A stretch of 42,411 nt of DNA, taken from contig CAZXWS010000072.1 of NCBI GenBank assembly GCA_964644605.1, positions 1 to 42,411 on the forward strand, read 5' to 3'. Of the stretch, positions 24,159 to 32,700 are shown piece after piece. Under the pieces are notes generated by a model, which saw only the letters and a list, made by a program, of their open reading frames with translations, was not told the origin of the DNA and searched no databases. Position numbers and translations under genes: made by a program. Numbering within the stretch: the first letter of the stretch is position 1; each line of letters starts with the position of its first letter. The stretch comes from CAZLAJ01 sp964644605 (GTDB lineage Bacteria; Patescibacteriota; Microgenomatia; UBA1406; GWC2-37-13).

Positions 24159-24626
24159 ATGAACAAAATGTTCAGTGTAAAAATACTTAGCTATACAGCA
24201 CTTGGTTTATTTGCTGTTACTCTAATCTTTGCAGTAATTTATAACAATTATTTACATTCGCCCAAAAAGAGCACTCCGCCAATCACTCCAGTTCCCACCT
24301 CATTTCATTACCTTAACCCGACTGATAGATCGAGATATTTTTCCAGACCGGACAATAATCCCGACTATAATAAAAGTTTCGAGAAACAAATAAAAGAGGA
24401 AGATGTGTTCATAAAACGAGAATCTCAAGTAGGATCGCTGCTTAGGGTATTACCCTATAAAGGGACCGATTTTATGATGGAATACGATTATAAAAACCTT
24501 AATTTTGTAGTTACTATAAACAAAGAACGTGCGGTTGCAGGAAATACAGAATTTGATCTGTTTTTGCAGCAACATGGAATAAATAACCGTACATGGATTC
24601 GAAATTTAAATATAACGACTGAATAA
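24159..24626 (+). CDS. Single-helix membrane-anchored protein, unknown
   Basis: 155 residues. One membrane helix (about 10-30) is followed by a proline/threonine linker (TPPITPVPTS) and a small outside domain with alternating strands (MMEYDYKNLNFVVTINKE) and a helix ending in LQQHGI. It lies three bases after the C39-like protease gene, so it is co-transcribed. The convergent gene at 24628 has the same plan (helix, linker, strand pair, helix, YG turn), which suggests distant paralogues. No family is recognised. Confidence 0.7.
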   Translation: MNKMFSVKILSYTALGLFAVTLIFAVIYNNYLHSPKKSTPPITPVPTSFHYLNPTDRSRYFSRPDNNPDYNKSFEKQIKEEDVFIKRESQVGSLLRVLPYKGTDFMMEYDYKNLNFVVTINKERAVAGNTEFDLFLQQHGINNRTWIRNLNITTE

Positions 24627-24627
24627 T

Positions 24628-25047
24628 CTATTTTTTATTCCCTACAAAGAAAATACGGACACCACTTTCAATAGGATCAGGAAAGCCATATTCTGAATAA
24701 TATTTCTTTACTATTTTCTGCGCTTGAGTTCTATCTTTATCATAATATACAGTCATTTTGTTCTGATATCTGTTATAGTCGATCACCAACCCTTGATATT
24801 GGATAGGGTAATCATAGGATTGAAAAATATAATTGTAACTTTGTCCTTGTTTTGCATGAGGAAGAACTGATGACTTTTTATTTAAATTAGTATTACCATA
24901 AAATATTGTTTGAGTTGGTGCGGTGGGTGAAAGAACAGTCGAAGTTTGATCGCCTCTAGATACGTAAGATATCACTAATAATAAAATGACCAAAGCACAT
25001 CCTAACCCTACGATTATTAGAGCTAATTTTTTATTCATAATTAACAT
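24628..25047 (-). CDS. Single-helix membrane-anchored protein, unknown (sister of 24159)
   Basis: 139 residues, or 136 from the second ATG (25038). A membrane helix (about 8-28) is followed by a T/P linker (SPTAPTQTI) and a small extracytoplasmic domain with YQGLVIDYNRYQNKMTVYYD, then a lysine-rich helix ending KKYYSEYGF. The stop is one base from the stop of the convergent gene. It overlaps the upstream transglycosylase gene by seven bases, so the two are translated together. It may be a small accessory subunit of the surface apparatus. Confidence 0.7.
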   Translation of the reverse strand: MLIMNKKLALIIVGLGCALVILLLVISYVSRGDQTSTVLSPTAPTQTIFYGNTNLNKKSSVLPHAKQGQSYNYIFQSYDYPIQYQGLVIDYNRYQNKMTVYYDKDRTQAQKIVKKYYSEYGFPDPIESGVRIFFVGNKK

Positions 25048-26249
25048 CGTTGACGAACTTTACACACAACCCACTGGCAGTAGGTCATCCTCAGATGATC
25101 ATAATATATGCTGCAATTTGCACCATATCCCTTTATAGCACTCACAATATTATCATCAGTCCATGTGCCGTTTTCTCCCACTCCTGACTTCATCTTTAAT
25201 AAAATAGCGGAGGCATACACATTATCTTTAATGTTGCACGCTTTTGGACTTGGATTACTATATTGAGCTGTTTGTGAAGATAGACCACCGAATGTATTTG
25301 GACATTTCGTTACCTTCACTCCACATCGAGGGCAGGTGGGATCACCATTACCATCACGGTCTGTAGTGACCTGCATTGGTCCAGCTTCCCCGCAAAAAGC
25401 AGTATTACTAATACAAGAGGCAGCATCTAATTCTGCATTTGGTTGCGTAAGCCGCTCAAATTCATCAGGCGATAAGTTCATCCAATTAGTTCCTGTTTCA
25501 GCTTCTTTTACTGCTTGTAATAACAGCGGTGGAACGTTTAATTTTGTTCCTACTTCACTAAAAAGAGCTTCCCAAGAGCGTAAACCCTGTGCGGGAGATG
25601 GTTGAGATTGAGGTACAGCTGTCGGTGAAGCTCCATTATTACCGGAGTTTTCAGCTTTTTTAATAAACGGCGAAAGAAAATCTTTTACGCATTGGGCATT
25701 ATCTCCACATTGGTTTTTAGCTGCAGGTAATGCATCACAAAAATCTTTAGGAGGAATCGTAGGATAATTTGGACTGCGGTTTCCGGAATTCCCATTATTT
25801 CCATTTCCCGGATTTCGAGAACCACCACCTCCCGTATTTCCACTTTGTTCTTTTTTAATAGAGATCGCTTCTTTTTTTCCTCCATCAGGTCCACAGTCGC
25901 CTGCAAAATCAAAACCCACTATCTCTACTTTATCGCTGCTTGCAACTGCACCACTTGGTACAGTACAACCATATTTTACAGTGCTCCCATTCCACCCTTT
26001 AAAATTAGTATCTGAAGGACAATAATTTTGCGGCCAACTGCCATTTATGCTTATACCGCAGGCTATTGTTCGTGACCCTGCATGCCCATCATCTACTCCT
26101 ACAGAACAATCAAAAGAATTATTACTGTTTGGATCAAGTGAAGAAATGGTAACACTTACTGAAGTTATTGTAGCACATCCAGATTGAGCATGAACCGGTT
26201 TAAAGGGCAGAAATAAAAATGCGACTAATAAAACGAAAATTACTTGCAT
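25041..26249 (-). CDS. Secreted lytic transglycosylase-like protein
   Basis: 402 residues. Signal peptide MQVIFVLLVAFLFLPFKPVHA is followed by a cysteine-containing N-terminal domain (about 22-135), a G/N-rich linker (136-165), a second short Cys segment, and an SLT-like domain (about 225-385). The SLT hallmarks are LLLQAVKEAETGTNW with E251 (or E249) as candidate catalytic acid, GPMQVT (290-295), DNVYASAILL and AIKGYGANC. Several cysteines inside the SLT domain (CPRCGVKVTKC) suggest disulfides or bound metal. Such enzymes open peptidoglycan for secretion machines, which fits the adjacent TrbL/VirB6-like gene. Confidence 0.8.
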   Translation of the reverse strand: MQVIFVLLVAFLFLPFKPVHAQSGCATITSVSVTISSLDPNSNNSFDCSVGVDDGHAGSRTIACGISINGSWPQNYCPSDTNFKGWNGSTVKYGCTVPSGAVASSDKVEIVGFDFAGDCGPDGGKKEAISIKKEQSGNTGGGGSRNPGNGNNGNSGNRSPNYPTIPPKDFCDALPAAKNQCGDNAQCVKDFLSPFIKKAENSGNNGASPTAVPQSQPSPAQGLRSWEALFSEVGTKLNVPPLLLQAVKEAETGTNWMNLSPDEFERLTQPNAELDAASCISNTAFCGEAGPMQVTTDRDGNGDPTCPRCGVKVTKCPNTFGGLSSQTAQYSNPSPKACNIKDNVYASAILLKMKSGVGENGTWTDDNIVSAIKGYGANCSIYYDHLRMTYCQWVVCKVRQRC

Positions 26250-26254
26250 ATAAA

Positions 26255-26289
26255 TATGTATACATAATTTTTCTCAATTTGTATACATA
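26255..26289. promoter_or_regulatory. Two TGTATACATA sites upstream of the transglycosylase gene
   Basis: TATGTATACATA (26255-26266) is a perfect 12-base palindrome, and TGTATACATA recurs at 26280-26289, 23 bases away. On the minus strand the two TATACA cores are 17 bases apart and could themselves serve as a weak -35 and -10, the latter seven bases before the ATG at 26249. They may be regulator-binding sites, a promoter, or both. Confidence 0.45.
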
Positions 26290-26297
26290 TAATTTTA

Positions 26298-26417
26298 TTA
26301 GTACTCAGATTGTTGCCCTGCGTTTGCGTCAGCACCACTACCCTCTACACCACTTCCTGCATCACTGGGTTCAAACTTTGGAAGCTCAGTATTATCATCA
26401 CTTTGTAATGTATTCAT
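26298..26417 (-). CDS. 39-residue acidic peptide with a perfect Shine-Dalgarno site
   Basis: Reads MNTLQSDDNTELPKFEPSDA, then a G/S/D/N/A-rich tail ending QQSEY. It has no cysteine, no membrane segment and no recognised family. Translation is supported by AAAGGAGGTGA seven bases before the ATG, the best ribosome binding site in the window together with that of the 73-codon gene. It lies 48 bases upstream of the transglycosylase gene on the same strand, head to head with the TrbL/VirB6-like gene. Composition is like a flexible linker. It could be a small secreted or regulatory peptide, or a translated leader of the operon. Confidence 0.55.
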   Translation of the reverse strand: MNTLQSDDNTELPKFEPSDAGSGVEGSGADANAGQQSEY

Positions 26418-26481
26418 ATTGTCACCTCCTTTATTAATTGATTATCTAAAACTAATATAAGATAGATGTAAGATTTAAGGT

Positions 26482-26511
26482 TTGACTTTATCTTATTATT
26501 TTCGCTAGAAT
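26482..26511 (+). promoter_or_regulatory. Promoter of the TrbL/VirB6-like gene, leaderless
   Basis: TTGACT (26482-26487), 18 bases, TAGAAT (26506-26511), then six bases to the ATG at 26518. The message should start on the start codon. TAAGAT-like motifs are repeated just upstream (around 26458-26474) and may be regulatory. Confidence 0.7.
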
Positions 26512-26517
26512 CACAAT

Positions 26518-28287
26518 ATGGGTCGATTATTGAAACATTCTTATTCTGTTGCAAAAAAAGGTCTATTCATGGTGGTAATCTACACTGTTATTATTACATT
26601 ATTTGCTTACTTTACTACCAATAAGAAAGCTGAACATATTCCTGATCCCTATGTATCCCAACAAAGTCAGATATATAAAATGATAAAAGATCCCCAACTA
26701 AACTCAACAAAAGAAGGAGTAGTAAGTATCGCTTTATACCGCGCTCTCATGTGTAACGCAATAGGTGAAGTGTGTACTGATAATCCCAAAGATGCGGATA
26801 AAAATTTTGCTAATAGCTGGGTAGGTCACATGACTAATTTAATGGCGGTACCGTATACGCATCCTCCTGCGTCATTCGCCTATTGGGTTGGAAATGGTTT
26901 ACAAAATACAGGTTTTATTCCCAAAACATATGCGTATGAAGGCGTGGGTTTTGCATCTATAAAAGGATATCGAAGTATTTGGAATATATTTAGGAATTTA
27001 AGCTACTTGGTACTGGTTTTTGTAATCGTAACAGTAGGTTTCATGATTATGTTTCGTATGAAAATTAATGCACAAACTATCGTAAGTATAGAAAACGCAC
27101 TACCCCACATTGTCATGGCGCTTATCTATATTACTTTTTCTTTTGCGATAGCTGGACTGCTTATTGATGCGATGTATTTATTAATAGGAATAATCGTTTC
27201 GATACTATCCCAATTAAACGTAGGAAATCTAAAACCAGACGCACTCCATGTGGGAGAACTCATAAATGAGTACTTTGCTGCCGGATTTGCAGGCATTTGG
27301 CCTTATGATGCAGTTCTTGTGAATGGTAATATGGAACCGCTCGCAAATGTAGTAGAGGTAGCCACGGGACCGGGTGGACCTGCGATAAAGACAGGTTTTG
27401 CATTTTTCAACATATTGCCCTCTATAATTCAAATCCCCTTAAAAGGAGTTATAGCATTCGTTATTGGAAATTCGCTAAAAGGTATGGTGATGTCTCATTT
27501 AAAAGATTTTTTTGGCGCTTTTAGAGGTCTTGGTATCTTAGGAAATAATATTGGACATATACTTGATCTTATACCAGTAGCACTCGGATTTATTGTTTTT
27601 GTTTTAATTGTAAGTTGGTTGCCTGGATTTATCTTAGGGTTATGTATTCTTCTTACCATTTTTCTATTACTTACGAGAATTTTTTTTCTGCTTTTAAAAT
27701 CGTATATAAGTATTACCTTACTCATTATTTTCTCGCCTATTATTTTACTTCTTGAGGCTATTCCGGGGAGAAATTCATTTAAAAATTGGTTAGTCAGTCT
27801 AATAGGCGAGTTGTTAACCTTTCCTCTGGTAATTTTATTTACATTAGTCGGTTATGCCATTGTATCTATCAATCATACGAGCCAAATATTCACACTCCCT
27901 TTCCTCTATGGGTTTTCTAGCGATGATATTAGCACCATCATTGGTATGGGTATTATACTTATGATACCAAACCTAGTAGAAATGATCAAAAAATCAACTG
28001 GCGCTAAGGGATTACCTCTGGATTTTGGTTTTAATACATTCTTTGAAGGTGGGGCACTGCTAGCAGGTCGCGGTACAGGGTCAGTAGCAGGATATGGGAG
28101 TCTGCTGCGTGGAATGCGACCACAAATTAAACAATTCACTGAAGGCAAGGGTATGTGGGGAGCAATCGGATCAACCGCCTTTGACGTAGCGACACAGCAA
28201 GGCTTATTCACAAACACACGGAAGGAATCTGAAGAAATAGCAAAACAAGTGGCAAAAACAATAAACGCAGCAGCAGATAGCAAGTAA
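26518..28287 (+). CDS. TrbL/VirB6-like polytopic membrane protein
   Basis: 589 residues. An N-terminal helix (about 15-35) is followed by an extracytoplasmic loop, then five or more long helices between about 155 and 490, and a soluble glycine-rich tail. Size, helix layout and neighbours fit the TrbL/VirB6 channel component of type IV secretion systems. The stretch LLKSYISITLLIIFSPIILL resembles the hydrophobic core of that family. Similarity of such proteins is always low, so this is a family-level call. Next to it are a lytic transglycosylase gene, a protein with a pilin-like module and the 1294-residue unknown, so it probably forms the inner-membrane channel of one apparatus. Confidence 0.7.
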   Translation: MGRLLKHSYSVAKKGLFMVVIYTVIITLFAYFTTNKKAEHIPDPYVSQQSQIYKMIKDPQLNSTKEGVVSIALYRALMCNAIGEVCTDNPKDADKNFANSWVGHMTNLMAVPYTHPPASFAYWVGNGLQNTGFIPKTYAYEGVGFASIKGYRSIWNIFRNLSYLVLVFVIVTVGFMIMFRMKINAQTIVSIENALPHIVMALIYITFSFAIAGLLIDAMYLLIGIIVSILSQLNVGNLKPDALHVGELINEYFAAGFAGIWPYDAVLVNGNMEPLANVVEVATGPGGPAIKTGFAFFNILPSIIQIPLKGVIAFVIGNSLKGMVMSHLKDFFGAFRGLGILGNNIGHILDLIPVALGFIVFVLIVSWLPGFILGLCILLTIFLLLTRIFFLLLKSYISITLLIIFSPIILLLEAIPGRNSFKNWLVSLIGELLTFPLVILFTLVGYAIVSINHTSQIFTLPFLYGFSSDDISTIIGMGIILMIPNLVEMIKKSTGAKGLPLDFGFNTFFEGGALLAGRGTGSVAGYGSLLRGMRPQIKQFTEGKGMWGAIGSTAFDVATQQGLFTNTRKESEEIAKQVAKTINAAADSK

Positions 28288-28307
28288 GGTCTTTTAAATA
28301 TCTAATA

Positions 28308-29720
28308 CTATTTGCCGAATCCTGGAATACGTAGTATATCTACTCCAATCACCCGCAGAATAAATACTGAGAAAATTATAAGCATTAATCCTAAGATACA
28401 TGAAGTCATATATTCTTGAGATTTTTTTACTTTCTGAGCATCACCTTGCGACATTTGCATAGTGAAAGCAGAATATATGATACAGGCTAATGCGAAAACA
28501 CCGGCAAATCCAATCCCCATTCCAAACACTACATCTTTTATAAAGCTATCAAAGTTATAGCTTAAACAGCCAATAGATGTCCATAAACCTCTTTTAGTAA
28601 GGTCAGGATTATTTACACACTTCTCACAAGCACTCTTCTCTACTGTGCTGGAAATGTTATCGCAGAGTGCTGAAATATTCATAGCAGTTCTATCAGCACA
28701 AACGCATGCCTGGTATGATCTGTTTTTGGGATCAGAGAATCGTGGCACGCCCTGATAACAATAGGTACGCGGAGTTATTTTATCCAGACCATTATTCAAG
28801 ATACTATAAACCGGAGTTGCAAGTGTTCCCAAAAAATCAAAGACACTCCCGATGACTCCATTTACAACAACCTTATTAAAATCAGGTTTATCAGGAATAG
28901 GGAGGCGGTTTATTCCACCGGGATCACAGCATTGAGCACCGAGCACACCACATTGAGACCGAGAAATAATTTGGTTTAATTGTGTGGCATCGAGTGGGAT
29001 TGATGATTGATTTGTCAAACAGGTAACACCTTGCGGATCCATACTTGCTTGATGACAGCTTTCAGAAAGACATTGAGCTGCAGTTGAAAAAGTTGATTTT
29101 CCTCCCAGCGAACCTGTTCCGTCACATTTTAATATTTGAGTTCGATCATCGCTACATAAATAAGATCCAGTTGGATAAAAAACGCCATGATAATCACATC
29201 CTTCTTGAGATCTAGGAAAACATGCTGCTGTTTTTTTATACGGATCAGTGGTCATACAACGTTCTGTTATGGGATTGCATGCTTGGACAAACCCTTCCAA
29301 ATTACGTGCAGGATCTTTACATGTCTTTATTTCATAACCATCACACCATTGATCTCCTGCGTTATAGAGAGTTCCATTTATCACGCAACCAGGTGCATTG
29401 GCAACAAAGCATGCTGCTTGTGTGTGCAATACGTCAGTAAACCAGCATTTTCCACCAGTGGCACCGCAATCTTCGGAAGTGCCAGGTGTGCTATTACAAC
29501 TCCATAACATATCGTTTCCACTATAACGCTGACAGAGAGATTCTCCCTGTCGCACAATGATAGCGGGTGTTGAAGTACCTGGAAGATTAAAGGTACATTT
29601 AGTAGTTAAGGAAGATCCCCCCGTTCCACCGCTCGGAGGTACAGGCTGTGCCGCATGCGTAATACCCGTCCATAAAAGAACTGTATAAATAAAAAAAGAA
29701 AGAAATAAAATTTTGCGCAT
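28308..29720 (-). CDS. Cys-rich secreted protein with a C-terminal VirB2/TrbC-like two-helix module
   Basis: 470 residues from the ATG at 29720; a longer frame to 29780 overlaps the upstream gene and precedes the signal peptide MRKILFLSFFIYTVLLWTGI. Residues about 25-390 form an outside domain with more than 25 cysteines and repeated small units (for example GCVINGTLYNAGDQWCDG and GCDYHGVFYPTGSYLC). The last 75 residues are two membrane helices around MSQGDAQKVKKS (SQGD at 424-427), the same loop as in the 118-residue pilin-like protein. A large disulfide-rich head on a pilin-like base suggests a tip or surface-displayed subunit. The architecture is clear; the function is inferred. Confidence 0.7.
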   Translation of the reverse strand: MRKILFLSFFIYTVLLWTGITHAAQPVPPSGGTGGSSLTTKCTFNLPGTSTPAIIVRQGESLCQRYSGNDMLWSCNSTPGTSEDCGATGGKCWFTDVLHTQAACFVANAPGCVINGTLYNAGDQWCDGYEIKTCKDPARNLEGFVQACNPITERCMTTDPYKKTAACFPRSQEGCDYHGVFYPTGSYLCSDDRTQILKCDGTGSLGGKSTFSTAAQCLSESCHQASMDPQGVTCLTNQSSIPLDATQLNQIISRSQCGVLGAQCCDPGGINRLPIPDKPDFNKVVVNGVIGSVFDFLGTLATPVYSILNNGLDKITPRTYCYQGVPRFSDPKNRSYQACVCADRTAMNISALCDNISSTVEKSACEKCVNNPDLTKRGLWTSIGCLSYNFDSFIKDVVFGMGIGFAGVFALACIIYSAFTMQMSQGDAQKVKKSQEYMTSCILGLMLIIFSVFILRVIGVDILRIPGFGK

Positions 29721-29729
29721 ACTATTATG

Positions 29730-29758
29730 ATTAAATCTAAAAATGAAGAAAATCTCAA
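29730..29758 (-). promoter_or_regulatory. Promoter of the Cys-rich pilin-like gene
   Basis: TTGAGA (29758-29753), 17 bases, TTTAAT (29735-29730), then nine bases to the ATG at 29720 on the minus strand. It overlaps the end of the 1294-codon gene and again predicts almost no leader. Confidence 0.5.
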
Positions 29759-29760
29759 CT

Positions 29761-32700
29761 CTATTTTTTCTTTTGGCCAAGCCCAGATTCCTTCATTGCA
29801 GTTGTAAATACCTGTTGCAAAAATCCTCCAACGACAAGAAATGCGATAGACGGTCCGGCTTGCAGCCAAAAATATTTTTGCCTATCTGCACCGACTGCCA
29901 CTTCCAACATATCACGCGACCATTTTCCTCCCTTAGCTAAATATCTTCCTTTCACAAGTGAATCCATGTAATCACGTATACTTTCTTCTGTCCACTGCAT
30001 TGCGCTGGGACTTGAATTCCTTACTGATATCGACGCTTCTTTATCCAGACCCCAACCACTAAAAATACTTAATGGCATTGGGAAACGCATCCTCCAATCC
30101 AATTGAAAATAACGAACAACAGCAGTGGCAATTATATAATTAAGACGTTGCGCATTTTCTACTCCAACACTGCCTTCTAATGATTTGACCTTTGCATGCA
30201 GTTCCATTATTTTGCCCATATTCTTACTGCCGGCTGCTTCCAATAAAAGCTGATCAAAATTAATTAGTTGGTCAGTTACTTCATTCCAGTTTTTGTTACT
30301 CCCCCATACCCGTGAGTATGCTTCTTCCTCGTGCGCCCCGATTGTTTCAAAAATTGGAAGGACATCTACGTCGTGCGTATTTGGCAGTACTCCCCGTTGA
30401 TCATACTCAAACCATCGTTTCGCTACAGTGTAGAAAAATTTTCGATCTCCCATTTTTGATTCTTTCCCTGGAGCATCGGCAAAATCTTCATTTAAATTAT
30501 CAAAATACGTAACCATTCCATTCTGTCCTTTCATGACATCTGCGATAAAAATACTATCCGGATCATCTATTACTTGTTCCTGGTCTCCTACCTTAACAAT
30601 TTTTTTGCTAATAATATCTTCTCTGTTCATAACAGCTTTCTTTTCTAGACGCACTTTATCCCCTGCCATTGTAATAATCTGATAGAATTTTCGTCTGGAG
30701 CCATCTTCATCAATAGAATATTTATTTCTTTGTGCATCAAATTTCATATATGGCTGATAGGTATACACTTTATGCCAAACTTCGGCTATTTTCGCGAGAT
30801 GTTGCATATTGTCAGCAGTAGATTTCAAAGACGGATGCGTCCATCTCTGTGTCATTTTATCTAAAGCATCAGCGCGAGTTGCTTTTTCCGCTGCATTCAT
30901 GGACTGTGCAACTCGAGCATCAAAAAAATACTCCCAAGCGGTTACTTGGTTCCTTCCGAGTCCAGGAACTTCCTGCGATAATGAGTAAGTTTTGGCTAAA
31001 TCAGGCTCTAGCTGCATGATATTCAACATAAAATCATACGGTGAGCGATCCATCTGCGCTTTAAAATTCATAGCTCTATAAAAAAAAGTCTTCTCTTCGA
31101 TAAACTCATTCGTAGTAAGATTGTTTTCTTTATCATCATTATTAAACTTAAATACAAATTTCTCGGCTTCCCTGCCATGTACTGAAGAAAACTCATTCCA
31201 ATACCCATCAAGCACAGATGGTTTTACTTCGGTTTTATAATTAGCTCCAAATTTTTTCTTTAATAATATATCTCTAATCTCATCGCTTACTCTAAAAGTA
31301 TCATAGAAGAATCGTGTCCCGGTGCCTACCTCACTACTTAAATTAGCATACGCCTCACGCCAGTTTTGATCCATTCCTTTCCCATGGTGAGATTTATACC
31401 AATCTTTTAAACCATCTATACGCCAACCCCCTAGTGTAAATAAACTATGAGTGGAAAATTGTTTAAATAAGTCTTTAAAAAATAAATGATCTTCACGAGC
31501 CTGCGGTAAACGAAGGGCATTACTTTCCTGTAGTTTTTCCAATAACACAGGGGTCTTCAGACGCTCAGAGGGTTTTCCTCTTCCCCACAACCTTGATGGT
31601 TCCCACCCTCCTTCGAATACTCTACCCCACAGACCCTTACGCTGTTCCTGCATCCGAATTTCAAGTTCATACATTTCGGGTGTATGCCACTGTTCACCAA
31701 ACCTTCCTAAACGGGCTTTATGTTTTACACTAAAAGAGCCTATTAATGGAATTTCTCGTTTAAAATCAGTTCTTGGATTACTCATAGCCATGTAATCCCA
31801 TCCTCGCATTGAGCTCACTAGAGATACACCCATGGCGATGTTCATCGCGCGATCTATTTCCCAATCCTGTATACCGTCAAGGTCTCTAAGAACTTCTCTA
31901 CCATCCTGCGATTGCTCTAGCTGCAATCTATAATTTGGATCAAGCTGCATTAATCGTATTCTTTCTTTGAGATTATCCCGCACTCGCTGAATATCCTCAT
32001 ACTGATAATTTGAATACAGGTCCGGCTTATTTGCCGCAAAAAGATCAGCAGGTAACGTGCCTCCATTCAGCACTGTAATACGATGCTGAAGATCGCGTTC
32101 AAACTCTGATACTGCCAAACGTGTTAGATTACTTTTATACCCTTTTAACACCCAGTTTATTTCATGAGCTTGCACTTCTGACATTTTTCCTGCAACTGCA
32201 TCAGCTGATTTTGCTCGACCCTCGATCATTGATCCTACGAGTCCCGTATATGTTCTTCTCATCTTTCTCTCTTCGTTTCTTGCATCCATAAACGTATTTG
32301 TTAAAAAGTTTCTATATGCAGAGTAATTATCCTCACCTAATCGTATCCGAATTCGTGGATCTTCGACTAAACTCCAGATTAGAGCATTTAGCGAAAAATC
32401 AAGCTGTCTTTCATTACCAAGTGTCGATGCTTCTGCAGAATCAGGTGAAGAAGTGGTACGAGACAACAAACGATTAGTTACTTGATATATCGTAGAATAC
32501 ATTCTTTTTTTAGCGTCTTCGGTCAACTCTCCATTTTTAAAGTATTCGTCCCATTTTGCGAGTACAATCTGTGGTTGTATTGGATCAAAATCTTGTTGTC
32601 GTAGTCCAAATTTTGATAAAAATTTATCGTCGCGATGATTGACTAAATCCACATAATAGTATTCAAGATACTGACGACTCTTCGCATCATTCCAATTTAA

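Noticed and set aside
29721..29780. Longer N-terminus for the Cys-rich pilin-like protein
   Set aside because: It overlaps the upstream gene and the promoter and would put 20 residues before a clean signal peptide.
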